From positions 62,470-122,803 of the forward strand of contig KN805425.1 of the NCBI GenBank assembly GCA_000818945.1: a DNA stretch of 60,334 nucleotides, given 5' to 3'. A model generated the notes under the pieces. It was not told the DNA's origin and ran no database searches. It was given only the letters and a program-made list of their open reading frames with translations. The position numbers and the translations under genes were made by a program. Of this stretch, positions 38,132-46,990 are shown in pieces (the stretch's first letter is position 1; the number at the start of each line of letters is the position of its first letter). The stretch comes from Schizochytrium sp. CCTCC M209059 (lineage: Eukaryota > Sar > Bigyra > Thraustochytrida > Thraustochytriidae).

Positions 38132-40150
38132 TTAGAGCACGAGACCGTCGTCTCCGCCCTGCTCGCCGAGCATCTCATTGAATTCCTTGATGACCTCTGC
38201 AAATTTATTGCTCATGGTCCCGTCAGGAGCCACGACATCCTCGAGCTTTTGCATGGCCTTGATGCTAAAATCATCTGGGAATGAAAAGACGATAATAATT
38301 CGAGAATCGCCGCCCTGGTTCCAAATCACGGAGCCTTGCACAAAAAGAGAGGTGATTCGGCTCGAGTCTGCAGCCTGTGTCACCGCCGAGTGTTGCGTTG
38401 TTGACATGGCAATTACCGTGGCATCCACGCGCCTGCCTCCTCCTCCACCACCTCCTCTACCTACTCCTCCGCCTCGCGATGCTGCTGCCGCACGCACGGC
38501 TGGCGATGCAGTCGTGAGTGCAGTCGAACCAGCAGCGCCCGGAACGTTTGAGTTTCCAACCGCGGCCACTGGCCCTCCGTGCACTGCAGAAGAACCGGCT
38601 GGCGGCGGTGCCCCCGGGGCCTCGATGGAGGGAAGCAAGCTGGGTCCACTACACGGACCAGGATTTCCACCAAAGGGACCCGGAAGCGCCACGGCGAACT
38701 TGCGAATGAAGTTGCCCATAAAAGACTGGACGGAACTCGTCGACGACTCTTGGGCAGCCTTGAGATCACTGGCAGCAGCGCGCATTTCGGCAGGACTAAT
38801 TTCGGAAGGGAGAGCTAGCGTGCGCAAAGCGATGTCGCTTCGCCTGCGGTTGCAAATGACGGCCCAATCCTGATCTTTTTGGGGCGGTTCGCGCTTTTCA
38901 CGATAGTAAAGCATTTTTGTGTCTGCATCAGGCATATCGTCGGCCAGTTGGGCGAGTTCAATGTTGTTAACCCGGTATAGTCTGCGTTGAATGTCTGGGT
39001 TACTCATCGAGTTCCACATGAACTCGGCCACGGTGGCCGCCTGCAAGCCTGGAAAGGTGATGTCCACGCGAACGTTGAGACGCTGGCGCGCCGCTGTCCC
39101 GGGTGGCCTCGCCCCAGGCCTTTCACCATACTCGTCCTTGAACTTGTAATGAAACTGGAAATTCTGAAAGGGGATGTGCAAGTCCGGCGGGATGCGCCCC
39201 GGAATCCAGCGGTCCGCGAGGGACTGCGAGACGAGGCCGAGCACATGGGCCTGAGCCGAGTCGCTGCCCTGCTTGTGTATAACGTGTCGCGCATCAAGTG
39301 CGGTAGGCGCGCCGTCGCAAAGAAATTTGAAGCAAGAGACGAAACGCTTGTGTTCCTCAAGCTGGCCGCGCAAGAGTTCGTTTTCCATGCGCATGTCTGT
39401 CGAACCGTTCTCCCGCATCGTCTCCACCTTGGCCTGCAGCTCACCAATTTTTGTCAGAAATTGTGAGTGCTCTTCCCGCAAGCGTTGGTTCTCTTCGCGA
39501 AGGTCCTGCAATTCGCGCTTGCGTCTGGCTCGCGAGGCTCGGCTTGCGGCGGCAATTTGTTTCCTTCGCTTCGCGCGTTTTTCCTCCTCGGTCACCGCGC
39601 CTTTGGTGGTGATACCGGATTTGTTCCCGCGCAAAGGGGCCGCGCCTTTGTCACGGGCTCCCACTCCTGTTGCTTGAGACGAAGAATTGTCACTCAGCGC
39701 GCTGTCCATCGATCCGGTTGATGCCTCGCGTTTAACACGTTTGGCTCGGTTACCGTCGAACGCAGCAAAGCCATGGGACGCGCTTCCTGCCTGAGTGCGG
39801 GCGGCATTCGGTTTAGTCACGTTGCTTGCGGCAAGGTTTCCACTGCCAGTGTTGTTGTTGGTGCTGCTACTGCTGCTGCTGCTGCTGCTAGCGCCTTGGT
39901 TTGTTTGGATGTGATTGGTGCCATTTTGGAGGTGGCGGTGATGATGGTCTTGGTGCCCTTCATTCCAGTCGAGCTCGACGCCATCAAGATGACCTGGATC
40001 TTCAAGTCTCCCCAAGGCGCCTTCCCCTCCGGGTCCTGGAGACATGGGCTTGAGCATGGCGCCCTCGATGGAAGGGAGGAACATGTCAAAATCATCCTTG
40101 TAACCCAGTCTGAGTTGGTCATCGAAAGCAAAAGGGTCTTCTTCCTCCAT
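38132..40150 (-). CDS. bZIP transcription factor with non-canonical basic region and START-like C-terminal region
   Basis: This 672-residue protein starts MEEEDPFAFDD at 40150; the upstream frame has no ATG. The acidic N-terminus could be an activation region. A Ser/Asn-rich stretch (about 92-110) comes from a GCA/GCT-type repeat. The bZIP lies at about 187-245: basic region ...KQIAAASRASRARRKREL, then zipper positions L, L, F, L, M at seven-residue spacing. The invariant Asn of the N-x7-R signature is Ile, while the Ala, Ser and Arg positions are kept. From about 290 to 480, and again in the last 75 residues, alternating strands and a final amphipathic helix suggest a helix-grip START-like fold, split by an Ala/Gly/Pro-rich insertion (about 500-590). 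It is nuclear and DNA-binding with a possible ligand-sensing domain; the START call is inference. Confidence 0.82.
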   Translation of the reverse strand: MEEEDPFAFDDQLRLGYKDDFDMFLPSIEGAMLKPMSPGPGGEGALGRLEDPGHLDGVELDWNEGHQDHHHRHLQNGTNHIQTNQGASSSSSSSSSTNNNTGSGNLAASNVTKPNAARTQAGSASHGFAAFDGNRAKRVKREASTGSMDSALSDNSSSQATGVGARDKGAAPLRGNKSGITTKGAVTEEEKRAKRRKQIAAASRASRARRKRELQDLREENQRLREEHSQFLTKIGELQAKVETMRENGSTDMRMENELLRGQLEEHKRFVSCFKFLCDGAPTALDARHVIHKQGSDSAQAHVLGLVSQSLADRWIPGRIPPDLHIPFQNFQFHYKFKDEYGERPGARPPGTAARQRLNVRVDITFPGLQAATVAEFMWNSMSNPDIQRRLYRVNNIELAQLADDMPDADTKMLYYREKREPPQKDQDWAVICNRRRSDIALRTLALPSEISPAEMRAAASDLKAAQESSTSSVQSFMGNFIRKFAVALPGPFGGNPGPCSGPSLLPSIEAPGAPPPAGSSAVHGGPVAAVGNSNVPGAAGSTALTTASPAVRAAAASRGGGVGRGGGGGGGRRVDATVIAMSTTQHSAVTQAADSSRITSLFVQGSVIWNQGGDSRIIIVFSFPDDFSIKAMQKLEDVVAPDGTMSNKFAEVIKEFNEMLGEQGGDDGLVL

Positions 40151-40523
40151 GTTTATTTTTCGCACGCACGCACGCACGCGCGCAGCGGTGGCGGTGGTGC
40201 TGACAGCGGCGGTGGCAAGGCTCGTCAGGCCCTGCTGGCTTTATTCTTTTCCCTGACTCGTCTGCCCTGCTGCCTGGGCGGGCTGGGCTGGGCTGGGCTG
40301 GGCTGGCACGCGCGCGCCACACGCGCCAGGGAAAATAATGCTGCTCCTGCTGCCGGCGAGCGAGCCCCTTCCTTCTCCCGCGGTGCCTCCTCTCTTGCAG
40401 ACAGGGCAGGATCCAGACGCCCTCTCTGCACGAGCGCGAGCGTGCGCGTCGCGCGTCGGCGCTGCCCACCCTTTTCGCCCCTCCCGCGCGCGAAGAGGCC
40501 GCGCAGCGCAGCGCAGGCCTGCT

Positions 40524-40537
40524 CGCTTGCTTGCTTA

Positions 40538-40581
<44 letters not shown>
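40524..40581. repeat. (TTGC)n microsatellite upstream of the bZIP gene
   Basis: About fourteen TTGC tetramers, some 370-430 nt 5' of the bZIP start (minus strand). It is the same motif as the array upstream of the RbfA-domain gene. Confidence 0.95.
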
Positions 40582-40582
<1 letters not shown>

Positions 40583-43500
40583 TTTTGTTTTGTCTTGTCT
40601 GGTCTCGTCCCTTGCTTTATACGGCCTCACAGTCAAGTCAAGTCAGCCTAATCTCGCTCACTGGAGGTCCTCCTCAGCAAAGAGGAGCGTGCCGTGCGTG
40701 CACCCGGCGCACTTACTGCCCGCGCTCCTCCGCGCGGGACCGACCGCTCGCGCGCTGCCTGGCCCGGCTGCCGCGACCAGCAATGACTGTGTCCGCCCGA
40801 CCGGCCGCGCCCTCCCTTCGTTCGCCACGGCCGCCACGTAAGCGCGCGTGCACAGGGATGGATGGATGGATCGATCGATGAGATTGGGATGCTTTGGGCT
40901 TTCTTTGTTTGCCTCTCACATTGCTTGCGCAAGCGAAACGATGGCACAGCCATGATGAGGCCATCATAGGTATTAATCGATAGCTGAAAAAGAGGCCAGG
41001 GCTGGCAAGGGTATACATTTATTGTGCGCCGCCGCTCAAAGCAGCAAATAAGGTGACGTGTCCAGTCGCTCAGCAACTTTTATTGGCTGCGGACATATAT
41101 TTGACGAGGTGGACATAGATGCACAGATGCAACAACATACGTCGTGCAGTACTTTTCGTGTTGGTTGTGGAACCATACTGATTAACAAACAAAGCAGAAA
41201 GACTTCATGAATTTGTGCTTTTAATGCATCGCGTACAAAGTACACTTGGACGTAAGGAGATAAGACTAATGTCCTCGACCAGAAGAAGAAGAAGAAGAAG
41301 TGCCATTAACGAAGACACAAACTTTCTCTCGAATCAAACCGACCATTCTCGACCACATTTCACAAAGGTGAATGACCAAAGTGTACTTCTCATTCTTGGA
41401 TATATTTGACAATTCACGCCATGACTTTTTGCTTTTTTGGAAAAGCACTTGCATAATGAGCAAGAAGAGCATAATCATCCATCACATTACGCATTGTGAA
41501 GAACTATGCTACAGACACCAACAAATACCACATCGAGGCAGATTTCTCGGCCGGCACACAAGGCAAGTAAAGCTTGGCTTGCACAAGTTTTGCTTGCTCG
41601 AACGAAGACATGGAAGCTCGCGCAAAGCGGTCAAATACCAATTGCACGAATCCCATCCCATTTGCATGCGGCTAAGAAAACGAGTGTCTTACTTCATGAT
41701 TCAGTTCTGTTCGCCCATGCAAGCAAGCAAGCAAGTTAGCTAGCTTTTCTTGAGCTTGCAATGGTCCAACGTAAATTGTCATTTAAATGCTATCTACAAC
41801 GCTCAAAGTTAAAATATTTTCACTTCTTTTGTCTCTGTCGCTCAGGCAACAGCTCACGATACGACAATCCTCGGCCCAGCTATAGCTACGTGACTCGCTA
41901 AGCTCAAACCAGGACCTAGGCGATACAACAAACGATTACTTAAAAAAATATGAAAGAAAAGAGGACTTGATTGGCTAGTGTGATCGAGTTGGTGGCTCAC
42001 ATGCCAGGCCATTCCAGCTCCATCTGGCCAGCGACATCGTCAACTTCTCAATGTTTCTTTCGTTTTCTTCAAGGATTTGCGCCACAGGATGCATGCACGA
42101 TACTGAGCTGGTGCAACAGATTTGCAAAATTTCAGGCGAAAACGGTAGCATCGCCATGCCACAGCCTCCGGACGCTGCGCGGTAGGTGGTTCTTGTGCAC
42201 CGGAATGTGAAATGAAAGCTACCCAAGGTATTGACGCTGAATAGTTTGCTGCTTTACAGTTCGAATACTAAGAATCACTTACTCTAGTTCGCCGCAAACA
42301 TCCACTGATAGCTAGATGAGCTTTCATTTCAAATCAATGAATTGAATATCTTCCGCATTTCAAGAAAAATTTCTATAATTATTATGTAAAAAACTCAAAA
42401 TAGATCTAAGTTAGCAATATATGTGAATGTATTATATAAGAAGTACAAATTTAAACATATTTCAATATTGTTTTCTCAATGAATGTTTTATTTTTTCACA
42501 ATTTTATAATTTCACTACCACAAACTGTTATATGCAAAGATATATAATTTTCTGGTGAGAAAGAAGCTGAGATCTTGTGTGAGACTTCCATATTGTAATC
42601 AGACAATTGCGAGAGCATTGGCGGTGGCTCGGACGCTTGCAGGCGACAGGGACGCCCGTCTTCCCGCGTGCGCTGAGCCGGCGGTCGGTGCGGAGAGATA
42701 GAGGAGATATGAATCGAAGAGACGGTCGGACCATCCATCAAGGGTTTCGTGATTCGTCTCTTTCTTGCGCAGCGGCGACACTTTGGGTGTACACGAAAGC
42801 GAGCCACTGCGAGCGTACGCGACGGAGCCCATATCCCCGCGTGCAAGGACGCGAAGAGTTTCTTTATATCAATCAACAAGTAAGAACCTAAGCTTTTGGA
42901 CGTGGGCAGATCACGTTCAACCCGGTCCAGACGGACGTGTTCGAGTCGTTCGACGCGTATACGCGAACTGACCCCGGCCTTGCCGGGGGCTTCGCCGGGC
43001 GCGAACACCCCAAAAATTAAGTTTATGAGGTCGTTTGATGTACATGAGGACTTACTTGATTGAGAGTCGAGATCGACCGGGCGAGCGTAAACTTACCAGT
43101 CATCTGTATACTACATCAAAGATTTTCATTTCACTTGGTATGGCCAATTCATGTTCTTTCTCTTCTGACTTCTATAAGTGAGAAATAAATGAGATCGCCA
43201 AGAAGATTGATTAGATTGCTTGATTGATTCATTGATGATGCTTACTTTATTAATTATCTCCTCACCTCCTTCCGCTCTCTCTCTCTCTCTCCTTCGTCTA
43301 CTTTTTTTTTAATTTGGGCCGCACATGATTGAATCGAGTTGAGTTTATGCTGCATGCAGGCAGGCAAAGTGAATGCCATTGAATACATTTTGTTTGAGCT
43401 GGCCGGCCGCCTCCATCCGTCACTGCTCCAATCAATCAATGACTTGTCGGCTCGCTTTTCTTTCGTTTTTTATGCTTACATTCCATTCGGGTGCACCTGA

Positions 43501-43883
43501 GGTGAGGTACGTACGCACACGTAGCTGGCGCACGGAATCGGATCAATCTTTCTCTGTCTCTCTTCTTCATTTGATTTGATCTGACATGGTGAGCAACTAA
43601 ATAACTAACTGTAAGTGAGACAGACTCTTTCTTTCCCCTCCTACATGCACCCTGTCAAAGTACATGCGCCGTTGACAGCCATCATGCCATCAAATGGCCA
43701 TGCGCTGCGAGCTCTAGGCGTTGAAGGGGCTGCAAGGAGCACCGCGTGAACAATTGAAGGATAAACGAAGAATGATTGATTTTAGGTACGTCGTTTATCT
43801 TTCTTTACCTTTCATTCTCTCTCTCTCTCTCTCTCTTTCTCTCACGCACATTGCTCGTGTGTCTGTCTGTCCCAGTGAACTCG
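40582..43883. other. Gene-poor, partly AT-rich region
   Basis: No supported gene over about 3.3 kb. 40582-41000 is GC-rich promoter-type DNA with GGATGGATGG repeats at about 40856-40878. 41000-42600 becomes AT-rich, with the highest AT near 42340-42500. 42600-43020 is a sharply GC-richer block. 43020-43880 is AT-rich again with a (CT)n run near 43275-43291 and another at about 43815-43840. I found no tRNA, rRNA or spliceosomal RNA signature by eye. Confidence 0.5.
42891..43020 (+). pseudogene. Possible coding remnant or terminal exon
   Basis: The frame following the TAA at 42889-42891 reads AFGRGQITFNPVQTDVFESF and ends EHPKN-TAA at 43020. Third codon positions are GC-rich like the real genes here, and the segment sits inside a GC-rich island in AT-rich DNA. 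An acceptor-like GGGCAG occurs at about 42903-42908. It has no start codon and I do not recognise the protein. It also contains a 12-bp palindrome (42954-42965) and a hairpin CCCCGGC-CTT-GCCGGGG (42972-42988). It could be a decayed gene end, an unrecognised exon, or chance. Confidence 0.2.
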
Positions 43884-44039
43884 ATGAGGAAGGCTAGCCA
43901 TGTCATGAACCAAATCGAAGGTGGACCTTACTTAGTTAGGTACGACAACAAAATCTTTAGAAGCGATGAGTTTTTCCTTTCTCATCAAGTCAGACGAAGC
44001 CAACGTGAGGAATTTGGTGAACTTGCTCAGAAGAAATAG
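43884..44039 (+). CDS. Possible small protein (51 residues), low confidence
   Basis: ATG at 43884 opens MRKASHVMNQIEGGPYLVRY and ends GELAQKK before TAG. Composition is balanced and not repeat-driven, unlike most shadows here. Just upstream lies an intron-like stretch: TTTTAG|GTACGT at about 43785, a pyrimidine-rich CT run, and CTGTCTGTCCCAG at about 43863-43875, so this could be the last exon of a small gene. Its stop is 11 nt from the stop of the SART1 gene on the other strand. I recognise no family, and the call could be wrong. Confidence 0.25.
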   Translation: MRKASHVMNQIEGGPYLVRYDNKIFRSDEFFLSHQVRRSQREEFGELAQKK

Positions 44040-44050
44040 GCAAAGGGGAA

Positions 44051-46354
44051 TCAATCTAGCTTCAAAAAAGCTTGTCCCGTCGATTCCTGGTGCTTCTTGA
44101 GCGCTGCGGTAGACGTTTGGGCTTCAGCGGCCTTTGACATGCGAACTTGACGATCAATTTCGCGTTGCCGCTTGGCGAGTTTCTTGAAATTTGCCTTTTG
44201 ACCATGAAAATCGCGGTTCATTGCGCGCCAAGCTTCCTTTTGAGACATGAGATGACCGTGCTCATCACGATATTCAAGCTTGGGACCAATGCCGTCGTCA
44301 ACGATGGGCTTTGCATCGTTCGCCCGACCAATGATAATATTGTTGCTTGCGTGCTTGCCAGGATCCAGATCGCCTCGCGCGCGAAGCTTGCTTAGTGCGG
44401 ACGTGAGCCCACTTTCAGTACGCCCGCCGGCACTTCTGTTTGCATATCCTTGTGGGCCCGCATCCCCATCTGCGCCAAAAGCGTCGTCGCCCAGGATGTT
44501 GTGCGTGCGCGGAAGCGAGATCTCCGCTTTGTTCCTCTTTCGATCGTTGCTTTCGGGATCGAGCTCCCCGCTTGTAGAGCGATCACGTTTCGAGGATGCC
44601 GTCTCGATCCCTTGAGCTCGAACCTCCGAGCCCCCAGACGCCACATCTACACCAACAGCAACATCACGCTCCTCTTCTATCTTGTGACGGCGGTCTGCGG
44701 TCTGGGCCTCAATTCGCGAAGCGAATTCAGCCGTACTCGAGAGCACGAGGCCTTCATTCTCTGGATCAGCTGTAATCTTGTCGAACATCGCCTGGGTACT
44801 CGTGCTGGCACCGCCACGCTCTCGAGCGATGCGTGCTGCAATTTCGTCAGGACGGAAAGAATTTTCTTCTAATGGCCTCTGGCTAAGCCTGGTGGGCAGT
44901 CTTACTGGTCCACTCGAGGAAACGTCAGCGGGCTCGCCATCATTCTCTACGATCCGTCTTGGTCGTTTCTCGCGACGGCAAAGAATGAGTGTCGCGTCGT
45001 CCTGGTCTCCGTTGCTGTCCTGCGCCTCTTGACCCGTTTGAGCTGGTCCGGATGCTGGTTTTTGTGCTAAACTTGCATCGTCTTCGTGTTTTACGTCCCC
45101 TTTGTTTTCTTTATCCCTTTTCTTTGACTTTTTCTCCTTTTTCTCCTTTTTGTCTTTCTTTTTCTTGCTCTTCTTGTCCTTTTTTGACTTTTTGCGACTC
45201 ATTGCAGCGAGGTCCGCGTACTCTTCTGTAGTGTAATAGTCTTGCATTTGTTGAAAGACCGCAAAACCTGCCTGCTGCTCCTTGACCTCGCGCAAACGCG
45301 CGGCAACGGCGGCATCGAGGTCTTCAGAGTCATCATTGTGCTCACGTTTCACAGCGACGGCCTCCAGGTGACCACCCGACCCAAGAATCGTCGGGGCCGC
45401 GCTTCGATTTCCTAGTGCAGAAGGCCTCCCCTCGTCAGCAGCAGGGTCGACGTCATCATACTTTGCGAGGATACCTGTGGACTTGTTCTCAATACCGGAA
45501 AGCGAAGGCTCGCCTTTTTGCCGTCGTATCTTCTCGTGCGCTTCGGCGACGCGTTTTTGAGCGGCAAGGCGATGGTCCTCGAGTTCGTCGGGTTCACTTG
45601 CCAATTGCCCAGATGCAGCATCGATGACACCCGAGTCTCGAAGCGTGAGCACGATGCCGTCGCCTTGTGCTGCCAAGTCGGCAAGATCGTGGGCGACTCG
45701 GACCCCCGCAAGTTCGCTGTCGTTAGCGCTTGCGCCACCACGTTCAGAGGAAGCTGTCGTCTCCTTTTGTATCTTTCTCTTTGATGCAGACGATTTCAAA
45801 GGCTTGTTTTTTATTCCTGCGAGCATCGATGAGCTCCGAGCGAGCCAGTCGGCAGCCGACTCCCCATCGCGAGTCGTTTCGTCACCCAGGGTCTTGCCTT
45901 CAAGCTTGGCCCGAAGCTTGCGCTGTTTCTGAGCGTGGGCGATACGATCTTGGACGCCGTTGCGCCGAGCTTCCGCAGCCGCGTTTTCTCGCGCAATTGC
46001 CTTTTCTTCGCGCGTGTCCTTGGGCCGCGACGACGCAACACGCAATGGTTTGAGACCGAGCGAGGCCCGGATACGATTCGTCTCCTCGACGGAGCAGGAG
46101 ATCTCTCCGTTGCTTTCGGTCACAAGTGCGCGGCCCAAGGGTTGGTCTGCGCCCGCACCTGCGGCGTCTTCTGTAGTGCCACCGCCTTTCGCTGCCTTTC
46201 CTCCATCATGCTGCTGCTGCTGCTGCTGTTGCTGCTGTCGCGTTGTGCCATGCAGAGGTTTGAGCCCAAGTAGTTTGCGCAGACGGTTCGTCTCCTCCAC
46301 GGAGCACGAGATCTCCCCGTCTCGCTCCACCGTCTGCGCGCGCAGGCCCTCCAT
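44051..46354 (-). CDS. SART1: SART1/Snu66, U4/U6.U5 tri-snRNP protein with two Hub1-binding motifs
   Basis: This protein has 767 residues from MEGLRAQ at 46354. It carries the motif GEISCSVEETNRLRKLLGLKPL-type twice (residues 13-34 and 83-104), the known HIND element by which Snu66 binds the ubiquitin-like Hub1/UBL5. A Gln run lies between them. Further on are a SART1-like coiled coil with WLARSS and KRKIQKE blocks, a Lys-rich nuclear-localisation stretch (about 460-500), and the C-terminal SART1 signature (IEYxDExG-like LEYRDEHGHLMSQKEAWRAMNRDFHGQ). It functions in activation of the precatalytic spliceosome. An in-frame ATG at 46606 would add 84 residues that translate a CAGC repeat, so it is less likely, but it cannot be excluded. 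Confidence 0.93.
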   Translation of the reverse strand: MEGLRAQTVERDGEISCSVEETNRLRKLLGLKPLHGTTRQQQQQQQQQHDGGKAAKGGGTTEDAAGAGADQPLGRALVTESNGEISCSVEETNRIRASLGLKPLRVASSRPKDTREEKAIARENAAAEARRNGVQDRIAHAQKQRKLRAKLEGKTLGDETTRDGESAADWLARSSSMLAGIKNKPLKSSASKRKIQKETTASSERGGASANDSELAGVRVAHDLADLAAQGDGIVLTLRDSGVIDAASGQLASEPDELEDHRLAAQKRVAEAHEKIRRQKGEPSLSGIENKSTGILAKYDDVDPAADEGRPSALGNRSAAPTILGSGGHLEAVAVKREHNDDSEDLDAAVAARLREVKEQQAGFAVFQQMQDYYTTEEYADLAAMSRKKSKKDKKSKKKKDKKEKKEKKSKKRDKENKGDVKHEDDASLAQKPASGPAQTGQEAQDSNGDQDDATLILCRREKRPRRIVENDGEPADVSSSGPVRLPTRLSQRPLEENSFRPDEIAARIARERGGASTSTQAMFDKITADPENEGLVLSSTAEFASRIEAQTADRRHKIEEERDVAVGVDVASGGSEVRAQGIETASSKRDRSTSGELDPESNDRKRNKAEISLPRTHNILGDDAFGADGDAGPQGYANRSAGGRTESGLTSALSKLRARGDLDPGKHASNNIIIGRANDAKPIVDDGIGPKLEYRDEHGHLMSQKEAWRAMNRDFHGQKANFKKLAKRQREIDRQVRMSKAAEAQTSTAALKKHQESTGQAFLKLD

Positions 46355-46831
46355 CGTGGACTCTCCTCTTCTTCGCCCCTCTCTGATCTGCTCTAGCTTT
46401 TTCTCCCTACGTACTGCTGCTGGGCCAGGCCTATGAGGATGATAGTCACTAGTATGTCTACTGGGCCAAAGAGAGGTCACACCCGGGCCGATGTCGTTTG
46501 TCTCTTGCCAGCTAGCCAGCCAGCCAGCCAGCTCGGTCCTCGCGTGTCTCAGCGTCTCTTGGCGAGTTCGTGTCACGCTTGGTCTCTTGCTCCGCTTCGG
46601 ACACATGCCAAAAGCTCTCGTCTCGTCTCGTCTCGTCTCGTCTCACGCTGCCTATAATAATGGGTGAGTGCCAAGTAACCAAGCAGTAGTACACACGCGC
46701 AGCGTGCGTGTCGTGCTAAGAAGAGCGCACTCGAGCGCAGCAGCACAGACAGCAGCAGAAGCAGACCGATCACCAAGGCGCTACGACCATCTCTACGACC
46801 AGCGCTGCGACTAGCGCTGCAGAGCGCGCGG
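46355..46831. other. Divergent promoter region, SART1 / FAD oxidase
   Basis: Contains (CCAG)n at about 46510-46530, tandem TCTCG units at about 46618-46642 and CCTATAATAATGG at 46651-46663. This last is a possible TATA element for the plus-strand oxidase 170 nt downstream. CAGCAG units lie near 46740-46765. Confidence 0.5.
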
Positions 46832-46942
46832 ATGGGAACAAGGTCGGCGCGCCGTGGCAGGCGAGACCCTGGCCTCACTGTCAAACAAGAGGGCGAGACC
46901 GAACACGACGTCCATTACGAGCACGACGAGCACGAGGAAGAC

Positions 46943-46990
<48 letters not shown>

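Noticed and set aside
46355..46606. N-terminal extension of SART1 from ATG 46606
   Set aside because: The added 84 residues translate CAGC and other repeats and are not like the family; kept as an alternative only.
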